From contig JACDOX010000119.1 of the NCBI GenBank assembly GCA_014549065.1, positions 1,052,467-1,116,466 of the forward strand: a stretch of 64,000 nt of DNA. Reading direction: 5' to 3'. Both the position numbers and the translations under genes were made by a program. Shown piece by piece: positions 11,901-25,100 of this stretch (the stretch's first letter is position 1; every line of letters begins with the position of its first letter). This DNA comes from Cardinalis cardinalis. Its lineage: Eukaryota; Chordata; Aves; Passeriformes; Cardinalidae. Under the pieces are notes generated by a model. It was not told the DNA's origin. It saw nothing but the letters and a program-made list of their open reading frames with translations, and made no database searches.

Positions 11901-12727
11901 ACCCACTGCATCCTCCATGATTTCAGGGCGTGCATTTTGTTGGCATAGCAAGATGGGTACTGCAGGCAGCCCCTCCCTGCACAGCCCCTACCCTGCCCCA
12001 GGGCACAAGGAGTAAGTGGATTTTCTGTTTATTTTCTTTGAGATAGGCTGCGGGTTTGAAATGGGCTGCTGGGGCAGCAAAGTGTGAGCATGCAATAACA
12101 CTTCCACAGAGAAGAGTATTAACTTTTCCAGGAATCTAAGAGCAGGTTCTTTTTTATTTTTTTCCTTTAAAAATACTAGTTTTGCCCAGTTTTCTTTCTT
12201 TGGTTGTTGACACTGCTTCTTTTACTCTGTTCATTAAGCCCAAGGGGAAGCTCAGCTGGTGTTTGTTAATATTCTAAAATATCCCCATCCATCACTCCTC
12301 TTCTGAGACTGATCCACCAAGCAGGAGTCAATGATTGTTTCTATCTTGCAGATAATAATGATGCTCTAAAGTACCAGTCACATCTGAGTTTCTGTAGCCC
12401 TGTATCTGTAGGTTGTTAGTCTTTTTTCTTACACTAAAATATGCCATGCCCAGAGGTGTAACATTTATATTTTGAAAGCAAATTAATGCTTCAGCTAAGA
12501 TTAATGTACTTCTTGCATTATAAACTGCTTTTTAATTCCTCTTGGAACAGCTGCAAATGCAGTTTTGCACAAATGCATTTGGTTTTGCTCTAGAGCCAGT
12601 AGGAGTAATGTCATCACAAATGTTCTTGGGCTTCTGTTAAGGAATGCTGCTTGCAAAGAATACTTTGAAGTACTCATAAAAAAAATATGAGAGATGTTAG
12701 CTTAAAGGAGTAGATTGTGAGTGTGTG
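8961..12727. other. Non-coding unique sequence
   Basis: The longest frame (minus strand, 9622-10038, 138 codons with four unknown residues) has no recognisable domain and no splice context. A homeodomain-like GCTAATTAATTAACC stretch near 10759 is isolated. No further transposon, RNA gene or repeat array was recognised. Confidence 0.5.
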
Positions 12728-13184
12728 TGATGCCTCAGGTTTTAGCTTTTGTATTTCTCACATTCTGTGCTGCTTTAGTGTGCAGTTCTGGGCTTCACAT
12801 GAGGGGATGGTGAGCTCTGTGCACAGAGCAGGGAGACAAAGCAATTCCTGCTCCAGCTGGGCACCAAGGACAAATGATCCAAATCTCAGCCCAGGAGCAC
12901 AAACACCGTGGGCTGGAGAGAGAAAAACAAGAGGAAAGCGACTTCATAAGGTAAAGCTGGAATGGGGCAATGAACTCCAAGATGCAGATGGAGCAGAACT
13001 GATCACAGTGAGACACCCCGTGCCTGGTCGTGCATTTTGGGACCATTTTGGTTCATCTTGGGTGTAGCCCTGGCTGGGCTCTTTTGCTGCCCAAGGTGGA
13101 TCCATTGAGGCCTTCTAATAAATCCCTGCTTTAATCTTTAACTCAGTTTAACCTCTGTTCTAGGGCAGCCTTCACAAGGCATCA
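12728..13184 (+). mobile_element. Solo LTR of an endogenous retrovirus, family A, copy 1
   Basis: The segment begins TGATGCC and ends GGCATCA, a perfect 7-bp terminal inverted repeat of the canonical TG...CA type. It is 457 bp long, as expected of an LTR. A poly(A) signal AATAAA lies at 13117-13122, about 60 bp before the 3' end, so R/U5 is short. Its whole length aligns by eye, with roughly four in five bases matching, to the reverse complement of 37846-38295. The four flanking bases are TGTG on both sides, compatible with a 4-bp target duplication, but the left flank is a TG-rich run so this could be chance. No internal retroviral sequence adjoins it, so it is a solo LTR left by recombination. 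Frames inside it (for example 12717-13067) are not genes. Confidence 0.88.
13117..13122 (+). promoter_or_regulatory. Poly(A) signal of family-A LTR copy 1
   Basis: AATAAA is followed by a pyrimidine-rich U5-like segment up to the LTR end at 13184. In copy 2 the corresponding position carries an N and a nearby TTTATTC, so the signal is not clearly preserved there. Confidence 0.6.
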
Positions 13185-16100
13185 TGTGTATAAGCATTAA
13201 TTCAGATTCAGTGCTGGGTATAAATGTCTTCCTTGCTAACCTTATGGGAAGTGCATAAATTCCTTTTAAAATACACCAGCATTGCAAGGTGAAAGATGCA
13301 TGCTGCTCCATGTTTCCCTCTGGGAGAAAGCTTTCAATTAAATTGGGAATTCTCACTATTTCTATAAAGTGGGAATTTCCATTAAAGTGGGAAAGTCTCT
13401 ATCCTATGCCTGCACATAAGCAGGGAGCCCTGGAGGTGGAAAAAAATTCTGTATATGAAGTACAAAATACTTGAATGTTTCTTTTGTCCTGGAGCACTCT
13501 GAATTCTGAGGTTTGGACTGATAAAAGCTGCCTTTTGTCCGCAGGAAGGATCCAAAAAAAAATAAAATCAAGGATTGATCTAGGCAAAGCTGCTTACACC
13601 ATGTTAAAGACCTGAGAGAGGCTCTGCAGAGGCAGAAGCTGCTGTAAACCCTGTGTGTCTGAAAAAGCTGGGCAGGCACACATTTAAACGTGGGCTGCTG
13701 ACCCAAAATCACCTGCTGTGCTTTGTTCTTCCCTGGCATTACAGGAAGCTGCTGTTTAATTGAGATGCAGGCCACAGAGTGCATCATAAATTAAGCACAT
13801 GCATTGCAGCAGGGGTTTCACTCTCATGGAGTGTGAGGTTCTGCAAGCCTTGCAGACTCTTTTTTCAGGTCATTAAAGTAGAATTTAGGCTCGTGTTGTT
13901 TTCTTTCTGTTGGTTTGCTCATTTGTTGGTGGTCTTGTTGTTTGTATTGTTTTGTTTGTTGGGTTTTTTCCCCCTGTAATTTTTCCTTGGAGTTACAGAA
14001 CCAGCGTGAGGATGGGTTTGTGTGCACAAAGTGAGAATGACTTGCCTGAGTGATCTTGTCTCCATAGGAGAGATGCCATGCTGCTCCAAATGATCCCTGG
14101 AAAAATTGTTGGGAGNTCTATTTCCAGGCTAAAAATCAATGTGCTGGCACCACCTCTCCTCCAACCTCTCCACATCTTGTGCCTACCCTGATGTAACCTG
14201 TGAGAACACTTGGGAAAATCTCAATTTCTGCCTTGCTTTTGAATGCTTAGATAGGCTCCATTTCTTGCTTTGCTCCATGAGAAGGAAGAAAACTTTTATT
14301 TATTAATGGATTTTTTTCATGTTAAAGTCATACAATAATATAAAATCATAAAAGTCACAAGACAGGGCTGGAGGCTTTGGGGTCAGGTATAAATTCATTT
14401 TTTCATGTATTCTACTCTTGTACAAGAGTGTATTTAAATACAAAACCATGTNCTTCTGTCAGTATTCTTTGAGAGTGTGTTTTAATCTGTATCTTATCTT
14501 GGATATCTTAGAAACTAAGGTTTAGGGCATGTCATAGTATCAGAACAGAAGGAGTGAAATTCAGTGATGTCAGAAAGGTAGCTAAAAATAANAGATATAA
14601 AAATAAAGTTATCCTAACAGAGATGTTCAGGTGTTAAAGTACAAATGCTGTTGTGAAAAACTGACTAATGGAGCANAGGCTTCAGAAGGAACTTTTTTAG
14701 CTCTGTCATGTTGTCAGTGAGGGAAGGTGACTAAAGGCAAACAAAGATGGACATCAAATGCTTCAGTAGTGGATTTGTGGTCAAATTTCTGAATGCTGTT
14801 GTGCAGCAAAATGATTTCATTTGTAGCCCGCTGNCTATTTGTTTTTCTAAATAATTTCTTTTTCTGTCTGATAGTATCTAATGAGAATGTAGGAACCTGA
14901 GAAAACATTTTCCATTTCATCATTAGGAGTCAAAGGAACATGTANAGAAAATTATTTCTAGGTGTTAATGGGAAAAAAAATACCCCAACATTGGGAACTC
15001 TTCAACACTGAGGACTTGGAGAAAATATTTTTATTTCTTAAGTTAATAACTGCAGAAACTACTCATAAACATCAGAAATGTTGATTCACAGCAGGTATTT
15101 TTTTTTCCACATNCCATTTTCTTCTGGAGTCCACACAGAATAATTGTTGCCTGTTGCTATTGTAAACCAAATCAAAATGGAGCNAGAGTGCAAGTGTCTT
15201 GTTTGCTAAGTAATATTGTATCTTATCAGGCAAAGGATGTCCCAGCTCAAAAAAAGTCCAGAACATTCCCAAGGCCATCGTCAGCTTAGTAAGGAACCTC
15301 TGGACTTTAACCAGCAGTAAAATAACATTCACTATTACANCTTCTAAATTTTCTTGTTTAGAGAAAACTAAAGGAAACTACAAGCATGGAAAAAAATTCT
15401 CTGTAGATATTTTGTTGGAGATAGAGAATGGTAAAACTGTGTTTCCCAATTTTGACTTTTTCTAAAATAAATTAAATTTAAGGAAAAAAATACATTAGTA
15501 ATACACTGCACACATGACATTTCTTTACCAGGTTACTTTTTGAGGACATAACAAATAATTGGACTAATACTGCTCCACAATTGTAAATCTCATCTTTCAG
15601 TGCACCCCCCTCCAGATAAATTNAATCATTCCACTCTGTCTGAATAGCTGCAGCATGTTTAATGGGAGTTGGTCTTCAAGGATGCATTTGCTATCAGCTT
15701 TCAGTTTGAAGGGTTCTTAAATCTGAAAAAGCAAGCAGTTTGCAAATTGATTTGGATGAGCCAGGTCTAAGTCAGTAGTTAGGAAATACTTATTTGATAG
15801 TTTTGGCAGCTTAGCTTTACCTGCAATTTCATTTCCTGTTCCATCCTGGGGTGTTCCAATAGTCTGCTTCACTGGTCCAATGGTACTGAAGCATTCAGAA
15901 ACCTGCTTGAACCTGGAGATTGATTTTGGTATCCCTTCTTGCATTAATTTCAGGTTGTATTCCACGGCCGAAATACTTCAAATTTGTGTTTTACTTTTTT
16001 TTTTTCCCTACCATGGTGTAAAATTGGTTCCCTCCCCCCTGCTGCCTTCTGTGACATTATCACAGGTACATTTAGGATTATGATTTAAAACATAACTATC

Positions 16101-18317
16101 TCCTTCAGACAGCTTGACTGTAGGATAAAAACAGTTTACTGAGCCCTATTTATTTCATTAGAGTGTGCTGTTTCTCAGCTGATGAAGTGNGCTAGCAAGA
16201 AATATTTTATATTTAAGGTGGGGTGATTGCTAAGATCAACATAGACATTGACATTGGCTCAAATTAGGTTCCAAACAGGGAAGTCATCATCTCTGGAAGG
16301 CTTCTGCCTGCAGCATTCACTCCTGCAGGAGGTCACCCAGAGACAAGTGGCTCATTTTTTAGAGGGCTGATAATATTATGATCACTGATAATGTTTCTTG
16401 TTAGCGGAGATAAAATCAGATCTTTGGCTTTGGGATAAACTGAGTTTGAAATGCAATCCTGATAAGCAGAGAGCTTTCCTGTGAGGCAGTGTGGGACTAA
16501 CTGTGGGATGCTCAGAGATGCAATGTTTTTCCCTGATGTTGTTGCTTGTATTTGATACTATAAATACAAGTTTATAATACCAATTGTGTCTCTGACATCA
16601 ATCTGTGATATGAATTAATCATTACTGACCTAGATATTTTACTCTAGCATTCACTATTTTGGATATATCAGTTAAAAATTTCAGGTGGATTATTCCAGTA
16701 CAGGTTTTCCCCTCTTTATTGTTTTTGTTTGTTTGTTTGTTTTTTCTCTAATACCTTAGATTTCTGTGGATACCAACAAGCATTCTTCAAAATATTCTTC
16801 ATTGCCAACAAACCTCCAAGTTTATTGAGAAATGAGGTGTTGAAAGCAAGTGATGTGCATCACTGAGTGAGACAGGGACCCTGGTTTTGTAAACCAAATG
16901 GTAAATTATTTTAATTAGCTAAACGGAAAAAAAAAATTGAGATTTTTTTTTTACTGTAAGGATGTCAGCATTTTAGTCAGGATGAAAATGACACTTCAAA
17001 GTTCCTGTGGGAATTTGAGGGGGAAGAGAAGGAGGCAGAGGTTTGGACTAATTCAGAAATCTACCCTGAACTAATTTTCATTATTTGGTTTCCCCACAGT
17101 TCGTAGCTATTTTTGACAAGGTTTTGATAAAGAATTCTACCTTGAAACCATTCAGAAACTTCCCAAAAATATGGTCTCCTTATTTTAAAAGTTCTCATTT
17201 CAAAGATCCAGGATTCTGAACTTTTTCCTTTGANGAATTTTGCCAACAAAAGTCAAAATTGCATTCCTCTCAGGTTCAGTAAAACATTCACACTTCTCTC
17301 TCCACCACCCACTCATGTGGTGACAGAACTACATCAACAAATTGCATCAAATCATGACGAGTCTATATTTGAATACAGATATAGAGGAAATTATTTCAGG
17401 TGTGTACTTTAATGCTGCTTTTGGGCCTCTCAGAGTGATTATTGACAATGTGTTGTGATTGACAGTTTCTGCTTTGGGGTTTGTTGATTAGCTGTGATGG
17501 GTTGAAAGGGGATTGGAGCAGTTTTGTTTGTTCCTCCATCTTGAGTACTTCTGACTTAAAACTTAACTTTGATATTAGCCTCCACACATTTGCACAGCAG
17601 ACACAGATTTATCACGGGGGCCAAAGGAGCTGATTTTTACATTATTGCTTCAGGGGAGGCAGGAATTCTCATGGCTTTGTGATTCTTCTTCTGCTTTTGG
17701 TCAGAAAAGTAGCGTTGCTCAAATGCTGTCATGAAGGAAACAGAAAGTGGTGTTGGGATAGGATGACGTAGGGAAAACAGTGACATTTTAATTAACGGCA
17801 GTGAGTGATAAGTATGAAGGTGAGGCACATGTCTGGTGGCTACAACATGTGGGCTTCTACTGAATTTTCAGGTGTGATTAAACAGCTTGNCTTTGATAGG
17901 CAATGCATCATAACTGTAATTTCTTACTGCCTGGTACAGGCTGATCCTTTATTGCCCTGGCTGTGAGCAATGTGGGCATTGTCCTAGCAATCCTGAAACC
18001 AGAACAGCTGACAGGACAGCCAGAGCTGCCAGGTTTTCCAACTATTTCTTGTCTTTAGTTTCCTAAAACATTTTTGAGAAGGTATCTATATTCTTTGAAA
18101 GAATGGGCAAAATAAGGCTTAGTGTAGAGGATATAATTTCTTTTTTTTTTTTGTTTTTAATACATAAGATCTGGTCTCTATTAATTCAAGCAGTTAACCA
18201 CTGTGTCTTGCTGATCCTTTTCTCATGCTGAGAAACTGATTCACCTGAAGAAGCTGAAAAACACCAGGGCAGAATGGAAAATAATCACTGAAGGTGTTTA
18301 TTTGATCTGTTGAACAT
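13185..18317. other. Non-coding unique sequence with T/G tracts
   Basis: T/G-rich tracts occur at about 13906-13975 and 16720-16746 (GTTT repeats). The longest frame (minus strand, 13404-13787) is 127 codons with no recognisable domain. Nothing else is identified. Confidence 0.5.
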
Positions 18318-18415
18318 TTTGCATCAAGATGGTTTTGGTGCTAAGATTTCACATGAATATAAGGAGAGGCTGGACAAATTCCTAACAGAGAAATCCTTCA
18401 ATGTCAGTGAAAAGT
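18318..18415 (+). mobile_element. Possible ancient LINE (L3/CR1-like) 3'-UTR fragment
   Basis: The stretch containing GAGGCTGGACAAATTCCTAA followed by AGAGAAATCCTTCAATG resembles the GGCTGGACAAAT...GAAGAGAAGTCCATCAA block that I recall from the 3' untranslated ends of old amniote CR1/L3 elements. The match is partial, has no tail repeat and rests on memory of the consensus. The overlapping 95-codon frame has no recognised domain. Confidence 0.25.
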
Positions 18416-20195
18416 ACCTGACCACAGATTGGTGGAGGGGTATTTCTGTGAAATACCAGTATAAACCTTGCCTTTTTCTTAAGAGTTTTAGCCTTTTTGG
18501 CCACTGTCAAAGCNAGCTGTTGGGAATGAGTGGTCTTTGTTTGACACACTGGTGCTGCTCTGTAATCCATCAAGACTTCAGCCTGCTTGTTTTGTAGGTT
18601 TTATTAAAAATAGTGTGGTCTTGTAATCATAACTTTTACACTGGGGGGAAAAAACCTCTACTCTCTAATCATGTCTATATTGATTTTGGTTGTGTGNGCT
18701 TTTTGTTTAATCTCATTCCCTACTAATCATTCTTTAATTTATTCTTTGTAGCTGGCGTGTTGGTCATTTCCCAAAATGCCCATTTGCAGTTGTCTCCAAA
18801 TGCCTGTAGATCAAACACATACTTTGCTATTGTCCTTAAGTTTCCNCCAGCCTAATAAATAAAAGATAGTCATTGTAATCATGTTTTCTTTCAGTGGTGA
18901 AACACAAAAAGTCTGAAAGATTTGGGATTTCTTATTTTTAATNGGGTGAGCTGTTTTGTGGGGGTTTGTCCACAAAAATTGGAAAAAAACAGGCATATGA
19001 ATTTCCTGTCCGTTCCACATCTCTTGATGTGGATTCAATGTTGGCCCATGCAGAAAAATCAGAATTAATTATTCATAGATGTTAAAAATGCCTAGGAGGT
19101 TGTCATGACCGATGTGTATGTTTAACCTGGCCCTTTTGCTTTTTTAAGGCTTTCTGGTGGGCATTATCCAGCAATTTAAACATATAAACAAATTTAAAAG
19201 GTTGTTCACTTCCTCTAGAAACCCAGTTTGCTGAACAGAAGTGTTCCTTCTATCAAGGAAGCCAGAACATAATGTTCAAGTGGCNGCTTAATGATGATAA
19301 AAATGGACTTTTATCATTAAACAGGGGATTTTCAGCTGAACCACAGCATTTCCACTCAGTTTTATTGCATTTAGTCCTTTTTAGGGATGCCCTTCCCCTG
19401 CCCTCTCTCTGTCNTTGTGACTGAAGGTGCTGAAGGGAGTTTTGTTCCCTCTCTCCCTCAAGCCTGGCCCTAAGCATCAATCTCCTCTGGGTGAGGTGTC
19501 TGCATTTAGCTCTGGGAAAATTAAAAATAGGCCTCTTGGCTGAAGATTTCAGAAGTTTTGCTAAGTTAAGGAATCTCTGAAAGTTTCCAGCCAGATTGAT
19601 GGGTGAGAAAAGGTGCTGTGGTTTGGCTCTCTTGAGCTAAAATGCTGAATTTTCCTTGAGTTTGCTGCAGTGGTGGAAAGTTTTATCACATAAATAATGC
19701 ATCTATTTAGCTCAATTATTTGCTCTATCATTGTCTGTGTGCTTAAGCAGTTCTAATTTTTATATATATATATTTTAAAAAGTCTTTGAAAGCAGCCATT
19801 AAGCTTTAGCATGAAGAGTGGGGTGGGTTTATTTCAGAAGCTACAATTTATATCTTATAAACTCTGATTTAATAACCTTAAATGGTCTTTCACTTTCCTG
19901 GGAAGTGCACACTATAACTGCAATGCAGAGAATGGCAGAATCTGTTTTAACTTAAACTTGTGTTGCAAATTTAATCCAAAAATGATATTAAAAAATTTCT
20001 GCTTTAGTTACAAGCAAAGGAACCACCATCAGAAAGGAAAGTGTTGCACTGAACACTGTATATGGAATAATTTTTTTTTCCCCTACTTGAGCTTGCAAAA
20101 CCCAGCTTTGAAGAAGGGGCAACTGCATGACCCAGAAGAAAATGAGGTGATTTTAAATTTGGAGACAGGAAGCCTTTATCTTCATATTACTATAT
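18416..20195. other. Non-coding unique sequence
   Basis: A short TA run lies at 19761-19773. No gene, element or RNA is recognised. Confidence 0.5.
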
Positions 20196-20220
20196 GTACT
20201 ATTACATTATGTAATAGTAC
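20196..20220. repeat. Perfect AT-rich inverted repeat (11-bp arms)
   Basis: GTACTATTACA is followed by a 3-base loop TTA and then TGTAATAGTAC, an exact inverted repeat. A second small inverted repeat, ATGCAA-TAG-TTGCAT, follows at about 20228-20242. The region can extrude as a cruciform or fold as an RNA hairpin if transcribed. The stem is too short for a microRNA precursor. Confidence 0.9.
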
Positions 20221-20242
20221 ATTACATATGCAATAGTTGCAT

Positions 20243-22103
20243 TACTATATCTTTGTGTTATAATTACTCTATTATTATAATTTGAAATTGTGATAAATTT
20301 TGAAAAAATTTCAACCTTCTTTGGGAAGTCTGGAACTTTTCATGGAGCTAAGTTTAAACTTCTCTATTATAGTTATTCAAGCAAAGTAAAGGTGAANTGA
20401 AAATCAAGCCTGACATTCTAAATCTAAATTTTGGCATCAAAAGAAATAACTTTATTTATTGTATTCAATAGAACAACATAAAATAGAGTTTCTGAAAAAT
20501 CTACTTATTTTTCTTCAGATGTCAAAAAGCAAAGTGAGAGATTGTCACCAAACTTCACAAATTTGTGGTTTTCTTCAGTAGAGTCCCCTACACAATGACA
20601 AACCACAAAGGTAATAAAAAGTAATTNACTGAATTGTCCAAGTTGCCCTTCTCTGAGGAATTAAAATATTCTCCAACTTTCCCCATCTATTTATATGATG
20701 CTGTTTTAATTGCATGTCAGAGCCTTGGAAAAGGGTGGGTGATGAATTGCCCCCACAGGAATCTTTGGCACATCATTTTTTTTGGACTTTCAATTTGATG
20801 CAGCTCACTTGAGGCAATAAAGATGACATCTCTAGAAAAGGAGTGCATTACAGTCAACCNGATGTCACAATTATTAATCCCCAATCAATCCTAGGACTTT
20901 CTGTCACAAACTAAAATAAAAAATAAATAAAATTTAAAAAAAGAAGCTGCAAGCATTTAGTCTTCCCCTTCTTTACCCACACAGGCCAAATATTTAAAGA
21001 GTACAGTGAACTTTCAGGTGCTAAATAATCTGGTCAAAGAATAATCAGGTGAAAGAATAATTGCTGAACAATTACACACAAAAGAGAATATTTATTTGAG
21101 ATTTTTTTTTTTAAGCAAGAGAGAGTGAAATATTACTACTGAATTGGTAGGAGTGATTGTCTTGAAAACAGAACAGTTGAATAGTTACAGTAAAGGATAA
21201 AGAATCCAGAATTTGTTTTTTGGTTTGTCCTCATGATTCCTTATACTTTCAAGAACACAAGATTTAGCTACTGTTGTCCTTTCATAGATATGGTTCTTTG
21301 TTATGTTTGTTTGTGGGTTTTTTATGGGTTTTTATGGTTGTTGTTGGTTGGGGGTTTTTGTTGTTNGTTTTTNATTTTTTAATGAATATCTGTAACTTTA
21401 GGCCTTTTTAAACTTACTTTCTTCTAGGANAAAAAACTGATATTTTTCATGGAATGAATGTAGGAAAGAAACCCATTGTGGTCATCTAGCTGTCTGATTT
21501 CATCTGTTGAGTAATTAAAAAAATCTGACCGTGATTATGGATGAGTTTAGAAAAAAACAAGTGTATTTTATTAAAACTTCTCTATACATCTCAAAAATTT
21601 AAAAAGTGTTCATGAAGATAAAACCAGCAGCACTGCTGATTCAGGGCTCTGCTATTTTATATAAACATTGAAATGGATATTTGCCAATCTGTATCTGACT
21701 CCTTTTGATGGCTGATCTCCATTTATGCACCTCTCCTTAGAGGGAAGACCAGGATGGGGAAATTCCACTTTTGGAATGAGTGAAGCCCAGATCAGCCAAT
21801 GATCAGGTGGGTTTTAGGCAGAAACCTTGTGGGCTGTGTTCAAACTCTGGATCTTCTGATAAGATTTTAAACCTGTTCCTCTCTCACGTGCCAGTGCACA
21901 GCTACCCCAGCATTTGCTGCTTTCCCTGGCAAGGCAAAACAAGTGGGATTTATAATAATTTGCCCACAAGTGACCCAAAGCAGTCAGCTCTGAAGAACAA
22001 AAAATAAATAAATCAAACTCTCTACTTCCTGCTTAGGGTGTGTTAAAGAACTCTTGTTTTGTCCCCATGAAGAGTGATCTCAGGAGAGGTAATTGACCTT
22101 TCA
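20243..22103. other. Non-coding AT-rich unique sequence
   Basis: It contains a T/G tract with G runs at about 21304-21375. No gene or transposon is recognised. Confidence 0.5.
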
Positions 22104-22163
22104 GATTCCATTATTAGATATCTGATTCCTTTATTAGATAGCTGATTCCTTTATTAGATAGCT
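22104..22163. repeat. Three-copy 20-bp tandem repeat
   Basis: Three head-to-tail units begin at 22104, 22124 and 22144. The second and third are identical (GATTCCTTTATTAGATAGCT) and the first differs at two positions. There are no spacers, so this is a minisatellite-like array and not a CRISPR. Confidence 0.97.
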
Positions 22164-25100
22164 GGTCAACCCTCAGTCTGATAAGCGAGCTCTAGACAGA
22201 TTTTTTTTAAACTTTTATTTTTATTATTATACAGAAATGTGCTGAAAAGAAAATCTTTCAGGTGGAATAAAAGGGTGCTGTACTTGTCCATGACTTCATT
22301 CCTGCTTGCCCAAAAAATCCTACAAAAATATCAGATATGGGAGTTTGAAACTATTGCAGGTGTATTCACCTGCTGAGGGAGCCCTGGGTTTGCACATTGA
22401 TTGGGTTGTAGTGGAATTTTTTTCCATATTCATACAACTCTATGCTTTGGGTAAAGAAGAACAGCCAGGTTGGGATTGAAAAATAGTAAGAAATACTTCC
22501 CATTTCTTGTCTGTAACAGGAATCCTCTTTGGTAGAGCTCTGCTGTTTCTNCAGGGCTCTGTTTAATGTTGTTGACTTGCAGCCACGTTATTGACAATAA
22601 ACGAATTACATTCCAAAGCCAGGATTTACTAGAAGATATTTTATAGGTATTAACAGCAGCACTGTCAGGAAGGATGATCTGGAAAAAAAAATTGTCTTTC
22701 TCCAGCTTCAGTGGTGGCAGTTTGTGAGGACTGAGCTGCATAGTGCAAGGAGACAAAGCAGGATGCAGAAATTGAGCTGTCATTTCCCATTACTGCAATG
22801 GGAGAGATGACCTGAGTCCCTGTACAAAAATAATTTTGTTTCACTCTCACCCTTGGCAAGGTTGATGACTGAAAGCCAGGCTTGATTTTAAGGTGAGGAG
22901 TCAATACAATGCAGGGACATGTGCTCTGGAATTAAATGCACAAGACAAATGAGGCTGAAGGGGAGGGAAGGAAGGAGAAAACCAGAAACCTGTCACCAAC
23001 TTTTGTCTCCCACTTTTATTGCTGCTTTCTTCTCTCTCTGAACTTTGTTAAGTAGGTACCTCTGTAAATACAAAAACAACAACAGTAAGGAAAAAAGACT
23101 CCATCCAAGACTCAAACCAACTCCAAACCCTCTCAAAACAAACAAAAAATCACCCTTCCCTCCCCACAATGTGGCAAAGACTTTGGTGCTGTGGCTCTGC
23201 CAGGTTCTCAGGTGAANGAAAACAAATCCAGTGATTCATAACAATGTGGATGGCCCTTTGATTATTGCTTTTGGAAATGAAAAATATGGCCTGACTTTTC
23301 TCCAGCTGCTGCTAGATATTAAGCTGTCNACCTCCCAGGGTTCATTCAGCACAGGTTTTCAGTGAGGCACAGAATGTCACAGCTCAGCGATGATCAATCC
23401 TCAATGCCACAAGTGCTTGGACCAAGTAACACCTTTCACAGCAAATGAGGAGGGTCTCAATCTGACCTTNCTTACATTGATTTTTTAATATATATATATA
23501 CACATATAATTTTTTTAATTGCCTCCTATGGAGACACTTCTCATTAATATGGTGAGCTCAGAANCCAATCAGACATTTCAGTTTGGAGGATAATGATAGC
23601 ATTTTGGCAACTTTTTTTTCCTTTTTTTTTTGTGGTTGGGTCTGTTTTTTAATAAAACCACAAAATTAACACTTCTCTATTCCTTAATACTCTTTAGGTT
23701 TAATTCAGCCCTCACAGGTAAATCTACTTTATTGGAGGTGATTATGATATAAACCCNGCAGGTCAGTGTTTATCCTTTCTTGTTTATGCCTTGTAGAATA
23801 TTTAGGGNAAAGATTCACACAGCAGCTCTCTCTGAAACAAAATTCACTGATTAAATCCATGTACTTTCTCAGATTTTCATCATGACTCTGANAGTTATAT
23901 ATATGCCAGAATACTCCTCTGATTATACCAAATATTAGTCCCAGATGCCCTGGCAGGAAAGTCACTTTTCAGAGGTTCCTGTTTTAAAGAGTTCACGTCC
24001 TGATTCTGACTTGTACATGGCTATTGATGCCTATAAATCTAGGGAAAAAGTGATCCAGCGGTGAATTCTGTGGGCACAGAGCCTGGAAGAGTCTGATTTA
24101 GAATAACATTTCATCATTTGAATTTGGAAGCAAAAGGTGGAGCAAAACACAGCAGCTCCTCGCTAGGGAGGAAGCTGTGGGAGTCAAAACTTATCTGTTC
24201 ACATTTTCTGTGGAAAACCACTTCAGAGATAAACAGGGCCAATTTTTATGGCTGCCTGTATGGAATTTTATCTTGATCTTTCCAGCCCTCTGCATCCCCT
24301 GTATTGGGAGTTCCACACAATCCTCAATTTTCTTTTACCATGCCAATGCTGCCAGGGAATAGGAGATGTATTACTCCTGCCCTGTGCAGATCTTAAAACA
24401 ATTCTCCCTTCCCTATATGAATCCTCACTTGTCTTGTTTCATTCCATAAAAGCTTTTACTGAACAGCAGAAAAGGGCTGTGTAATCTCTCCTCTCTAGCA
24501 TATGTATATGTATTGAGGGTTTTTTTCCTATTAATTTTTATAACAAATCTGTTCTTTGCATATTAGCTTGTAAATTGATAACAGCAATGTCTTTGAAAAC
24601 AAAATCAAGGAGATATTAATTTATACTAAATATTCTACCTAATCCTGCAGACAGGGTGGTTTTTTTTCTGTCATTAGAAAGTGTCTGTCTGATCTTCAGG
24701 ATGAGCCAAACAATTATTATCTAAATACTTCCCTAATTTAATCATATTCCTTGTGAAAGGGGTGAGGTTATGTTTTTGTTGTTTTGGGTTTTTTTTTAAT
24801 GTTTTCTGGTTCTTTTTTTTTTCCAATTTTTTTCTACTCAACAATTTCTTTAACTTCTATGAGCAATAAATTCAGTTATGAGCACTGTAGCCTTCAGCTA
24901 GAATGTGAATGATGCAATCAGATTGGACTGAACTGCTGATTTCATTGTCTAGATAAATGTTTGGCTGGCATTGGGACCTAATAGGAAGGANAGCACACAA
25001 AATGCTGTCTGCTTAATCCCTGTAAATGCATTTGCTTCTGCTAAGACAAAAAGGTCACAAAATTGCTGCAACTTCATTGTTTAAATAGAAGGTAACCACT

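Noticed and set aside
12717..13067. 116-codon + frame and its 83-codon minus counterpart
   Set aside because: Both lie almost wholly within the family-A LTR; the homologous segment at 38 kb gives similar meaningless frames.
22104..22163. CRISPR-like repeat array
   Set aside because: Units are contiguous without spacers and the genome context is eukaryotic.
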